64,000 nt of DNA from Acanthornis magna (GCA_036785705.1 JAWUZG010000052.1:2232001-2296000); one strand, 5' to 3'; counted from the stretch's first letter, positions 39,107 through 48,387 are shown. Notes: generated by a model not told the origin, from the letters alone. Numbers and translations: made by a program.

Positions 39107-39236
39107 CAGCTTTTTCCACTTTCGTTCCTGAGCTTTTGATGTTGTGGGGAAGGGGGTGCCAGAGGCCTTTGCTGTGGGGGAAGGTGTTCTGTTCAGAGCA
39201 CTTTCCACCCAGGAAAATTGTCTCTAACCCGAGACA

Positions 39237-39285
39237 AATTTTTGGTGTCCAACTTAAAGGGGCTTGACAATTTGGTGTCCACCTT
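39237..39285 (+). other. Primer-binding-site region with doubled motif
   Basis: A retroviral primer-binding site starts with TGG just after the 5' LTR. Here TTTGGTGTCCA occurs at 39241-39251 and again at 39271-39281, exactly 30 bp later. The first copy, four bases after the LTR end, is the better placed candidate. The tRNA used cannot be named with confidence from this sequence. Confidence 0.5.
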
Positions 39286-39362
39286 TTGTGGGGTAGAGAA
39301 AGTGGAAAAAACTAATAATTTCATTCTGGTTTTGAACACTCTGTATTGGATTACAGCAATCA

Positions 39363-39851
39363 GTGTTTGATGTTGATGTTTGTTGTTTGTTGTTTGATGG
39401 GATGTTGTTTGATGTGATTCTGTCTCTCTGGCATGTAGGCCTGTTTCCCTGCCAACAGATAGGGGTAATTTTGTCTCTGATGTATAATTTTCACAGATCA
39501 GGGGCATGGCTCCGGCTTGTTACAGTAATGTGCATGGTATGGATGATCTATAGAAAGGTAACAGAGGTATTGGAAACTGGTAAGCATGTATATGCTCTGT
39601 TGCTTTCCTCTCCTAGTTATCGTAGCTTCTTTTGGAGTTTTGTTAGTAATATTACCCAACCTGGTACGTCACCTTTTGAAAATGTTCAGTTTCCCCTGGA
39701 TGTTAAAGAGACCACTGTCCTGGTATTCATAGTGCTTAATCTGGTAGGTTTCAGCTATATGATGGTCACCTTGTCCAGAATGAGGGCTGAGAGGTCCAGA
39801 GGGCCTGAGCAGGAGCAGACACCTGATGCAGACATGGGGAAATTTGAGTGA
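39363..39851 (+). CDS. Provirus leader frame, multi-hydrophobic protein
   Basis: This frame of 162 codons lies between the 5' LTR and gag and is not a typical Gag N terminus. Hydrophobic stretches lie at about residues 15-41, 49-63 and 117-138. The last is followed by a basic RMRAERSR patch, as in a membrane anchor. One N-glycosylation sequon, N96-I-T, lies before it. It could be a leader membrane protein or an upstream extension of gag, since it shares gag's frame and its TGA stop at 39849-39851 is the only break between them. Met-Gly at residue 158 (39834) could instead be the real gag start, with Met-Gly as a possible myristoylation site. The frame is open although later genes are broken, which may be chance given its length. 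Family unknown to me. Confidence 0.5.
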   Translation: MFDVDVCCLLFDGMLFDVILSLWHVGLFPCQQIGVILSLMYNFHRSGAWLRLVTVMCMVWMIYRKVTEVLETGKHVYALLLSSPSYRSFFWSFVSNITQPGTSPFENVQFPLDVKETTVLVFIVLNLVGFSYMMVTLSRMRAERSRGPEQEQTPDADMGKFE

Positions 39852-40340
39852 TGTGGAGTATGGGAGGACATAGGCCAAATTTTAAAGAAATTCTCTGACC
39901 CAATAGATTGGGAGATTCCCCTTGAACAAATTCTGAGACCAGCTGAAGTGGGGAAGTATCTCAAAGAGAAGTGCAATGACAACCTTAAGACAGTAAGTTG
40001 GGGCCTGGCATGTGCTTATTGTACACTGTTAAATACTCTAGAACAGGCAGATAGGGAGCCTAAGCCAATGGCAGCTGCTCCTGTTACGAGAAGCAGGAAA
40101 CACTAAGTCAAAACCAATCACCCAGCAGATGATAAGGAGGGTGAGGGATCCTCAAAGCCAACAACTGAGTCAGAGGTCATTGTTGAGTCCATGTCTGTGA
40201 AGGACCTTCGCGGCCTAAGAAAGGATTACATTCAGCGAGAAAATGAATCTGTAATTAGCTGGTTAATCCGTCTTTGGGATGCTGCAGGCGATGTTACACT
40301 TCTAGATGGCACCGAGGCGAGGCATTTGGGGGACCCTGTC
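39834..40340 (+). pseudogene. gag, 5' part, broken
   Basis: From Met-Gly at 39834 the frame continues as a soluble, charged matrix-like sequence in the phase of the leader frame. TGA at 39849-39851 and TAA at 40104-40106 interrupt it. The segment after 40191 is typical of avian ERVL-like Gag (an acidic linker, then a 'DLRGLRKDY' patch and a Trp-rich segment). A +1 shift at the G5 run 40328-40332 moves the rest of gag into the next frame. Product: structural polyprotein of the capsid, non-functional here. Gag identity rests on family recognition and position. Confidence 0.7.
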
Positions 40341-41121
40341 ATGTGACTCAGACATCAACCGAGTGGCACGGAATGGGGCTGACCCTTGCAGCCTCTGGAG
40401 ACGAATTATCAGAGGTGTGAGGGAGAGATACCTGTGCCCCGAGGATCTCTATCAGCAACAAACCCTGTGGAAGACCATAGAACAAGGGATTCAACGCTTG
40501 AGAGAAATGGCGGTGGTAGAGATTGTCTTCTCAGAGGACATAACAAACCCAGCCCCACTTATGGATCTGGATGAGGTAGAACGTACATCTGTGATGTGGC
40601 GAAAACTTGTGCGACTTGGGCCAAAAGAATACGCTTCTGCTTTAGCAATGAGGAAGCGAGATGAAGGGCATGAGACCGTGCTTGATATGGCAAGGAAGCT
40701 CCGAGCGTATGCAGATGCCATGCATGACCCAGTGAATGCAAGAATCTCAGCTGTGGAGACACGTCTGCAGAAACTTGAAGATAGGATAGAGGAGAATCAC
40801 AATAAACTCAGTAAGGAGATTAAAGAGGGCCTTCTCCAAACCTCGGCAGTAAAGATCAAAGGTTCTCTTACTGAATGCAGACGTTCCCCGGCTATGAGAA
40901 GCAGGTACACCCCTCGACGTGAGCTGTGGTATTTCCTGTGTGAAAGTGGAGAAGACATGAGGAGGTGGGACCAACAACCTACTGCTGCTCTGGCGCGACG
41001 GGTGCGTGAACTGAAGGAGATCAAGACTCAGAGAGGAAATTCCACCAGAAGGGAAGTAGCTCCAGTTGATGTGTCCAATCCCCTTGAAGGAACCTCTAAC
41101 ATGCATACCCACCAGGGTTAG
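40306..41121 (+). pseudogene. gag, main open segment (capsid to C terminus)
   Basis: The 271-codon open frame carries the main Gag body. The ATG at 40306 is probably not a real start; it arises from the frameshift just after it, and residues 1-10 or so are out of phase with Gag. Residues 146-178 form a strong heptad coiled coil (repeating R/L/E/K pattern). No CCHC zinc knuckle is present, as expected for ERVL-like Gag. The C-terminal third is basic (RRVRELKEIK, then RREVAP). It ends at TAG 41119-41121, before the protease in another frame. It would encode virion core protein; without its 5' part it cannot make a normal Gag. Confidence 0.8.
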
Positions 41122-41475
41122 AGGGACCCTGCCTCTAGCCAGGTAGGGGCCAGGGAAAACCGTGGTTTTTGGACTGTGTGGATTTGATGGCCTGGCACAA
41201 CGGAACCACAAAAATATGAGGCTTTGGTTGACACTGGTGTGCAGTGCACAATAATTCCATCGCAACACGTGGGGGCAGAGTCTGTTTCTATTGCCAGCGT
41301 GACAGAAGGATCACAAGACTTGACTCTGGTGGAAGCTGAGGTGAGCCTGACTGGAAAAGAGTGGAAGAACCATTCCATTGCGACTGGTCCAGAGGCCCCG
41401 TGTATTCTGGGCATAGACTTCCTCCAAATGGATATTTCAAAGACCCAAAGGGACTCAAGTGGGCATTTGGGATAG
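41122..41475 (+). pseudogene. Retroviral aspartic protease (pro), broken
   Basis: The catalytic D-T-G triplet is at 41230-41238, preceded by a hydrophobic LV pair. A second conserved block, ILGIDFL, occurs about 55 residues later, as in retropepsins. The enzyme would cleave Gag-Pol in the virion. The frame is closed upstream by TGA at 41185-41187. Near 41430 a one-base loss makes this frame run out (TAG at about 41473), while the continuing sequence moves into the RT frame. The overlap with RT is therefore a mutation, not a programmed signal, as far as can be judged. Confidence 0.82.
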
Positions 41476-42398
41476 CTGCCATAGAGACAGAAGGCATTAA
41501 GCAATTGAACACCTTGCCTGTACTGTCAGAAAACCCATCTGCAGTAGGACTCCTGAGAGGGGAAGAGCAACAAGTACAAATTGCCACCTCGACAGCGCAC
41601 CACCGGCAGTACTGGACAAATCGAGATGCTGTGATTCCCATCCACAAGCTGATCCGTGAGCTGGAGAGCCAAGGGGTAGTCAGCAAGGCCCACTCACCCT
41701 TCAACAGCCCCATCTGGTCTGTGCGCAAATCTGAAGGAGAATGGAGATTGACTGTGGACTATCATGCTTTGAATGAGGTGACTCCACCACTGAGTGCTGC
41801 CGTACCAGACATGCTGGAGCTCCAATATGAGCTGGAGTCCAAGGCAGCAAAGTGGTACGCCACCAGTGACATTGCGAACGCATTCTTCTCCATTCCTGTG
41901 GCAGCAGAGTGCAGGCCTCAGTTTGCTTTCACCTGGAGGGGTGTGCAGTACACCTGGAACAGATTGCCCCAGGGGTGGAAACACAGTCCCACCGTTTGCC
42001 ATGGACTGGTCCAGAATGTACTGGAAAAGGGTGAGGCTCCGGAACATCTGCAGTACATCGATGACATCATTTTGTGGGGGAACACAGCGGAAGCAGTGTT
42101 TGAGAAAGGAGAGAAAATCATCCAGATTCTCCTGGAAGCTGGTTTCGCCATCAAAAGGAGCAAAGTCAAGGGGCCTGCTAAAGAGATCCAGTTCCTGGGA
42201 GTGAGGTGGCAAGATGGACAGCATCAGATTCCCACCGAAGTCATCAATAAAATCACCACAATGTCACCACCAACCAACAAGAAGGAGACACAAGCTTTCC
42301 TGGGAGCCATAGGCTTTTGGAGGATGCACATTCCTGAGTACAGTCAAATTGTGACTCCTCTCTACCAGGTTACGTGCAAGAAGAACGATTTCCACTGA
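41361..42398 (+). pseudogene. Reverse transcriptase (pol), open segment
   Basis: The 345-codon frame contains nearly the whole RT polymerase domain. Residues 1-24 are out of phase with the protease and not authentic; true sequence starts near residue 25. The catalytic aspartates are visible: D170 in the SDIANAFF block and D234-D235 in YIDD (42054-42065). LPQGW starts at residue 202. The thumb follows, with FLGVRW and QAFLGAIGFWR blocks. It would copy viral RNA into DNA. A TGA at 42396-42398 ends it, probably from a Trp codon, just before the connection domain. RT is thus long and well preserved but cut off from RNase H. Confidence 0.9.
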
Positions 42399-43331
42399 GG
42401 CCCTGAACAGCAACAAGCCTTTTGCCCAGATCAAGCAGGAGATTGCCCATGCAGTAGCCCTTGGCCCAGTCAGGACAGGACCAGAAGTAAAGAATGTGCT
42501 CTACTCTGCAGCCGGGAGTCATGGTTTGTCTTGGAGCCTTTGGCAGAAGATGCCTGGTGAGACTTGAGGGCAACCACTGGGATTCTGGAGCCGAAGTTAT
42601 AGAGGGGCTGAAGCCAACTACACCCCAACAGAGAAAGAGATCTTGGCAGCCTATGAAGGAGTCCCAGCTGCCTCAGAGGTAATCGGTACAGAAGCACAAC
42701 TCCTCCTGGCACCCAGACTACTGGTGCTGGGGTGGATGTTCAAAGCAGAGGTTCCCTCTACCCACCATGCCACCAACACCACATGGAGCAAATGGATTGC
42801 CCTCATTACACAGCGCCGCCATATAGGAAATCTGAATCGCCGTGGGATCCTGGAGATAATTACAAATTGGCCTGAAGGTGGAGAATTTGGTCTGACCAAT
42901 GAAGAAGAGCCGGAACAGGTAACTCGGGCGGAGGAAGCTCCACCCTACAACCAACTGCCACAAGATGAAACACGCTACGCTCTCTTCACTGATGGTTCCT
43001 GTCGTATTGTGGGAGCAAAGCAAAAATGGAAAGCAGCTGTATGGAGTCCCACACGACCGGTTGCAGAAGCTACAGAAGGAGAAGGTGGATCAAACCAACT
43101 TGTTGAGCTCAAAGTCGTTCAGCTGGCCCTGGACATTGCTGAAAGAGAGAAGTGGCCAAAGCTATACCTGTACACCGATTCATGGATGGTGGCCAATGCT
43201 CTGTGGGGCTGGCTGGAAAAGTGGAGAAGGGCCAATTGGCAGTGTAGGGTAAAACCAATTTGGGCTGCTGAGGAGTGGAAAGACATTGCTGCCCAAGCAG
43301 AGAAACTACCTGCGAAGGTCCGCCATGTAGA
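42399..43331 (+). pseudogene. Pol connection and RNase H domains, broken and truncated
   Basis: Eight codons after the RT stop the frame shifts by one base at 42420-42424. It then stays open except for a TGA at 42565-42567, which looks like a CGA codon lost by CpG decay. RNase H is recognisable: FTDGS (first Asp codon at 42991), the ELKVVQLAL helix with its Glu, YTDSWMVANAL with the second Asp, and HVD at the very end. The sequence is cut right after this HVD block at 43331 and joins LTR sequence. The last catalytic region and the downstream integrase are absent. The reading frame runs 15 codons into the LTR before stopping at 43375. Confidence 0.87.
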
Positions 43332-43508
43332 CCTTTTCCCCTTTCCCTTTCCCCTGTGCCTGGGGCGGATTGAATAAACAGTTTTTTCCACTTTCATTCC
43401 TGAGCTTTTGATGTTGTGGGGGAGGGGGTGCCAGAGGCCTTTGCTGTGGGGGGAGGTGTTCTGTTCAGAGCACTTTCCACCCAGGAAAATTGTCTCTAAC
43501 CTGAGACA
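43332..43508 (+). repeat. 3' LTR remnant (last 177 bp)
   Basis: It aligns with 39057-39236 of the 5' LTR with 6 substitutions and one 3-bp gap by hand count, about 3.4% divergence. Two of the substitutions are CpG-type transitions. It keeps the pyrimidine tract, AATAAA (43373-43378) and the closing GAGACA. U3 and the polypurine tract are deleted. Confidence 0.93.
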
Positions 43509-43513
43509 ACAGA
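43509..43513. repeat. Target-site duplication, right copy (ACAGA)
   Basis: Exact copy of 38648-38652 directly after the LTR end. It shows that the two LTR ends belong to one integration and that the internal deletion happened inside the provirus. Confidence 0.9.
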
Positions 43514-43686
43514 CAACTGTATTTTAGTATAATGCTGGAGGAAAGAGAATTTTAAGCTTCCTCAATTTCCCTGAGGGGAAAAAAATGGAAATCACACAGC
43601 TTTCTCACAGATTGTTGTAGTGATCTTTGTGAGTCTGTGATTCTATCCTTGTTTTTATATTCAAATTCAGCTATGCAGTTTTCATG

Positions 43687-43771
43687 AAACAACAACAACA
43701 AAACCCCTAAAAAACCAAACCAACCAAACAAACAAAAAAAACCCAAACAACAAAACAAACCCACAACAAAA
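43687..43771. repeat. A/C-rich simple repeat
   Basis: About 85 bp made almost only of A and C, opening with an (AAC)n run and continuing as mixed CAAAC/CCAAA units. Confidence 0.85.
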
Positions 43772-45854
43772 TTCCATTTGTATTGAAAGGAGTCACCATG
43801 GTATTTACATTGAAGAAAAATTAAGAGCAAGGGACCAAATCAAAACCCTCATAAGTGGGTTGACAATACATTGAGACCAAGGAAGCCTCAGGTCCCATAA
43901 TTTGTCACAGAATAAAATTTGTTGACTTGCTTTGTGTCTTTACATGCAACTGTGACTGTTTCCATGTCTCCAGGGTATCATGGTGAGGATCATCCCCTCA
44001 CCAAATGTAGTGGGGGAAATTCCAGGGCAGTTGCATGATAAGTTCCTACAACATGTGTGCTCATCTTCATGAGCATAGGTTTCCCAATTGTAAAAGTAAA
44101 TCACTGTGGTAGGAGGTTGTAGAAAGACAGATTTAGTAATCAAATCCTTTGGCACAGAATGGCACACTCAAGTATTTTCAGATCCCTTTTTCCAAAGGCG
44201 CAGCTGGGTTTATTCTGTTTATCCCATTTTGGCCAAGGGAGGTGCCCCGAATCCCACCTTACAAGTGTCAGTGTCTCCAAATTATCTTGATGGGATGCCT
44301 GCAGAACCCACAGCTCTATATGTAATTTAGCTGCCTAGTAGAGTAGCATCTTTTTTTCCCAAGAAAGCAGCTATGAACTTAACAGCAAAACAATTTATGA
44401 CACTGTAAACCTTTCCCCTGGTCAAAAGTGGTGTCTGGTTTGAACCAAAATAAAATCACTTCGGAAGCTCAGAATCAGAAATCCTTCCTCTCTTCACCAG
44501 CTGCACTTTGTCTTCAACATGAAAACCCACAGTGAAGGTCCAGCAAGGATGGGAAACACTTGTATCAGGATTCCAAGCTAAACAAGTATTGTCAGATAAA
44601 GCATCAGGGCAGAAATTTAACCATCATGAAGCTGCTAAACTATTCCTCAACCAAGTCCCATGTCAACGAATTCTAACAGTCACTGTGTCAAGCACAGAGT
44701 GGTGATACCCATCTTTTGGCAGGTGCTGTCTAGGACTGAGCTGCTGGCAGTCCAGAATAAAGTCTGGGAGAACTCCAGCTGAACAGCAATATCAAAAATC
44801 ACCAGAGGGCCCTCCTTTTCTGTTCCTTCTCACCTATTCTATTCTCCAGTTCATGTTTTTTTTAAATACGGTGTACTGAGTACTACCTCCATTCCTGATG
44901 TAACCTAAAGGAAGCTGCTAATAATATTAAAGCAAGTATGTATTTTCTTCACAGTTTCTTGGCTTTTTGCAGTACCTCAGTTTTCCACATAATTTTGTAT
45001 TTTTTTTAAATAAATCCACAGGAGGCTTAGTAATTGGCAATGAGCACATTATCATGATCATTCCTGTACCCAAAAACCTTTAAAGCAGAATAGGTAGGAG
45101 GGAAAAACAAAACTAGGAGATGATTGTTTGAAGCTGGACCATAATATCTGCTGATAATTCTTCTGATGCTATTCATTCTCTCATTTTAATTCTACTGATA
45201 TGATTAGCTACTTGTGCTTTTACCAGGAAATTTAAGGAGGTCATACCTCAAATATTTTCTTTCTTATTAGAGACTGCAGAGATAATCCAGGATTTATGGA
45301 GTCTTTGTGGCTTTGAAACAGTAGCTACTGGTGGATGAAATGTTTTGTGTATTGGAAAGGGAAGGAAAACAGAAAAAAAGAGAGAAATGCATTTCTGCAC
45401 AGTTTCTTGAGTGGAAAGCATAAATGTCTGGTTATTATTTCTGATTGGCTTTCAACACTTCATCCCAAGTTTAAAGATTCTACAGAAAGATTAAGCCTTA
45501 GAATTGTCTGTCTCAAATGTTATAGATGTAAATGTATTTCATTAAAGGAGGAATGTCTTTAAATAGGAAAAGTAATCAAGTGAAATTTTAGCTCATAGAC
45601 ATCAATGAAAGTTTTTGCATTGCTTTCAGCAGAGCCAGCTTTTCACAAAGACATTTCATTTAAAAATCATCAAAACCACTTTCTTTTTCCTCACGTCTCT
45701 GTATTTCAGATATAATAAAAAAAGATTCACTGAAGCTTGCTGAACAAAGAAATATTAAAATTCCAAATGAATCTTATTGAACTCTTTAGTAGTGCCAGTG
45801 AGGCAGAAAAATGGGTTTGGCAATCCCTCTTCAAGAGAACTGCTGCGGCTGCAG

Positions 45855-45867
45855 CCCCTAGATGGTG
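45855..45867 (+). promoter_or_regulatory. CTCF-like site (weak)
   Basis: CCCCTAGATGGTG matches the CTCF core CCASYAGRKGGCR at 11 of 13 positions; positions 3 and 12 differ. It lies in a small GC-rich patch inside AT-rich DNA. No binding evidence is possible from sequence, and a chance match is likely. Confidence 0.2.
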
Positions 45868-46828
45868 TTGCTAGAAGTGATCTTGAGAACCAACCAAACG
45901 CACACAGTCCCATTGAAGAAAATACAATTTGTCAGTTTTGGTGAAGCTTACAGCAACAGGTACCTTGTTCTTTACATTAAAGTCTGCCTTTAATATGGTG
46001 GTTTGCTGTGGTTTTTTTATTTTTCCTGTGTGTAGCAAGTGTGCAAAATTCATACTCATGAAAATAAATTATGTCAAATGATGTTCAAATTCACACCTCA
46101 AACGTGATTTCATCTGATCATTTTATTTATCATTACAGGGTATTTGTGAGGCATAATTGGCTAAAAATTACTATTGTAGCTTTTCTAAGGATAGGATTGA
46201 CCTCATATAACTTTCAGAGTGGGATTCAGGTTTATTCTCTTACATCAAAGTTAATATCCCTGTGAACTATGTGCAATTGTCTTTCTGCTACTGCTCCAAT
46301 GGGGTACAAATTTCCTATATTACATCTGTGATATCCATGAGGATATCTCAGGTATATCAGGATATCTCAAAAGGTACAAGAAGCCTGTACATAGACAGCT
46401 GGCTTCTGACCCTGACATTAGGTTAAATGAATTACACATATAATTTGAAATGAGTGAGGAACTGAATAACCAATGATATTCTGGAGAGATTGGAAATTAA
46501 TGGCATAAAATAGCAAAAATTGTTCTCATGCCTATCCTCAAAATAGAGCACCTCCTGTTTCATGAAAACACATTTCACAGCAATAAAAAGCCATCAAATT
46601 TGACTGTCTCTACTTCTCGACCAGCTTCTGAATATTAGGACCAAGCTCAAGGGACAAACTGACTTTAAAACCTAGCTATTAAATTTGCTTGCAATTATGT
46701 GGAGGGGGAATAGAATGCAAGGAAATCACTATAAATACATTCCTTGTAGAGAAGTTTAGGATAGGGCATTGTCACTATTACAAAAAGACACAGAAAGATT
46801 TTTTGCATTGCAGAAGGTAATGCCTTTT

Positions 46829-46887
46829 CTAACCCTAACCCTAACCCTAACTCTAACCCCTAACCCTAACCCTAACCCTAACCCTAA
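46829..46887. repeat. Interstitial telomeric repeat (CCCTAA)n
   Basis: About ten CCCTAA units in 59 bp, pure except for one CTCTAA and one unit with an extra C. This is the C-rich strand of the vertebrate telomere repeat. The array is short and flanked by ordinary unique DNA, so it is an internal copy, not a chromosome end. Confidence 0.97.
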
Positions 46888-46924
46888 TGGGATCCCCAGG
46901 CCGCCCAGGCTAAGCGGATTGGCT

Positions 46925-46952
46925 TTAGATTAGATTAGATTAGATGGATTAG
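46925..46952. repeat. TTAGA array next to the telomeric repeat
   Basis: Four TTAGA units followed by TGGATTAGG, about 37 bp right of the telomeric array and separated by a GC-rich spacer (46888-46924) containing CCAGGCCGCCCAGG. The units resemble degenerate G-strand telomere repeats in opposite orientation, which may be coincidence. Confidence 0.85.
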
Positions 46953-48387
46953 GCAGCAAAGGAAGTGTAAAGGAAAGGGTGTGTTAACATTTCCCAGAAA
47001 TAACTGTGCCCTGATGCAAGTGCAACTTGGAAAGAGTGCTCAGTTGAATTCCTCAGTGGGAGATAATGACATGTGTGTGCTTGTGCCTGCTCTAGAAAAT
47101 AGCTAATGTTGTCTTTGGGCACCAGAAATTTGTGTCAGAAAAAGCCACTCAGGGTATGTCCAACTGACAAATTATTCACCTGCAAAAGTGAATGCAAAGC
47201 AAATAGATAATATTCTTCATTCTGTTATGTTTTTATAGTCATTTTGCCCTGGTATATTTATGCAAGGTTTGGGGGGAAAAAGGTCCACTGAATTTATAGC
47301 AACATAAGATCCATCATCCACAGGATCTTTATTTTACACCTTTGTGTCAGAACACCAGAGGCTGTAAGTCATAGTTGTCATCAGTGTCTTAGAGTGCCTG
47401 ACAGGTTTCTCTGTTCTTTCTCCAATGAAATTTTGACATTTTGGAATTTTTGTTCTGATTTATGAGCGTGTAGGTGAGCGTGTATACATGTCTCATATAT
47501 AAGTCATGAGGCAAAACTGAACAGCAAGAGCAAGGGCCAGCAATGATATCAGAGATGAGCTCCCTCCCTCCAATCAATAAATACATAATGCAGTTGGAAG
47601 ATGAGTAGGTAACACACCTGTTATATAAAATACAGAAATATACCAGTAGCTACTGCATATCTACCTAGATTACTCAATTTTCTATATAACTGAGAAATAA
47701 TAATAATAATAATAATAAAAATGATAAAACCAGTTAATGCTAAAAAGAACAAATTTTTAAATGGCAATCAAAAGAAAAAGGAACAACATCAAGAAAAACA
47801 CTAGTTTGGGAAGTAGATCTGAAAGGTTAGAACATCTCATGCCTAATAATAAATACAGATGACATCAACTACCAAAGGAAAGAAAAATTCTAAGAAATCC
47901 ACACAAACATCTTATTTCTATAGCATGAGCTAAACGGAAGCCATTAGTCATACAGTTCATGCCTAGAAAACCCACCCATATGAATCAGGATGCATGTCAG
48001 AAAAATATTTTAAAAAAACAATTAAGGTGTCTGTTACTCTTTCTTGTACGTCCTGATGTAATTTCCACGATTTCTGGCATTTTGTCTTTGTTTGTTCTTT
48101 AATTTGTCACAGAAAATCCCTTCTGTCTCATGTAGAATGGAAACAACAGACAGGAGGCTATAAATAAAAGTGACAGGGGCATGCCAAATCTCAAAAGATA
48201 CTTCATACAGCACCCAGACAAAGGTTTCTAAAGCATTTTCTAAAGGCTAACCTGTCTCTACTCCCTTCTCCCACAATGACTATAACGCGATCCAAATGAA
48301 GGTCATCCTAGCTGAGCAAAGGGCAACGCAGCACAAATATTTCTTTGCAGCGTGATGGGTAACATAGATCAGAAATATTGTCCATTA
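46953..48387. other. Unique AT-rich DNA with (AAT)7
   Basis: No gene was recognised. A pure (AAT)7 run lies at 47696-47716. Confidence 0.5.

Larger units (their letters stand above)
38653..39236 (+). repeat. 5' LTR, complete
   Basis: The LTR is 584 bp, opening TGTCCTGG and closing GAGACA, so it has canonical TG...CA ends next to the target-site duplication. The U3 part holds an octamer motif ATTTGCAT (38693-38700), CT-rich tracts and a perfect hairpin (38970-38988). ATAAAG at 39011 could be a weak TATA element (inference). A polyadenylation signal AATAAA is at 39101-39106, with G/T-rich DNA after it. The last 180 bp are repeated as the 3' LTR remnant. Confidence 0.92.
38653..43508 (+). mobile_element. 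Endogenous retrovirus, ERVL-like, internally deleted provirus
   Basis: The provirus is 4,856 bp: complete 5' LTR, leader, gag, protease, reverse transcriptase, RNase H and a remnant of the 3' LTR. Order, protease-RT-RNase H motifs and the zinc-finger-free Gag with a coiled coil fit avian ERVL-type elements. Integrase and any env are missing. The deletion runs from the end of RNase H to the inside of the 3' LTR. Frameshifts near 40330, 41430 and 42423, and in-frame stops at 39849, 40104, 41185, 42396 and 42565, make it non-coding as a virus. Its higher GC content contrasts with the AT-rich flanks. Confidence 0.93.
43514..46828. other. Unique AT-rich DNA right of the provirus
   Basis: No gene was recognised. 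An A/C-rich low-complexity tract (AAC, CAAAC and CCAAA units) lies at 43687-43771. A GATATCC-ATGA-GGATATC palindrome lies at 46330-46347. A CTCF-like match lies at 45855-45867. Confidence 0.5.

Noticed and set aside
38613..39139. Frames of 105-131 codons on both strands over the 5' LTR
   Set aside because: They are by-products of the GC- and pyrimidine-rich LTR. Several start outside it and read through non-coding sequence.
41430..41440. Programmed frameshift between protease and reverse transcriptase
   Set aside because: No slippery heptamer or following pseudoknot is evident, and the shift is better explained by a one-base loss.
41288..42224. Long minus-strand frames opposite pol (146 and 176 codons)
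   Set aside because: Shadows of the reverse transcriptase reading frame; no independent signature.
38653..43508. A functional retrovirus
   Set aside because: At least five in-frame stops, three frameshifts, no integrase, no env and a truncated 3' LTR.
46829..46887. A true chromosome end
   Set aside because: Only about ten units, with ordinary DNA on both sides.
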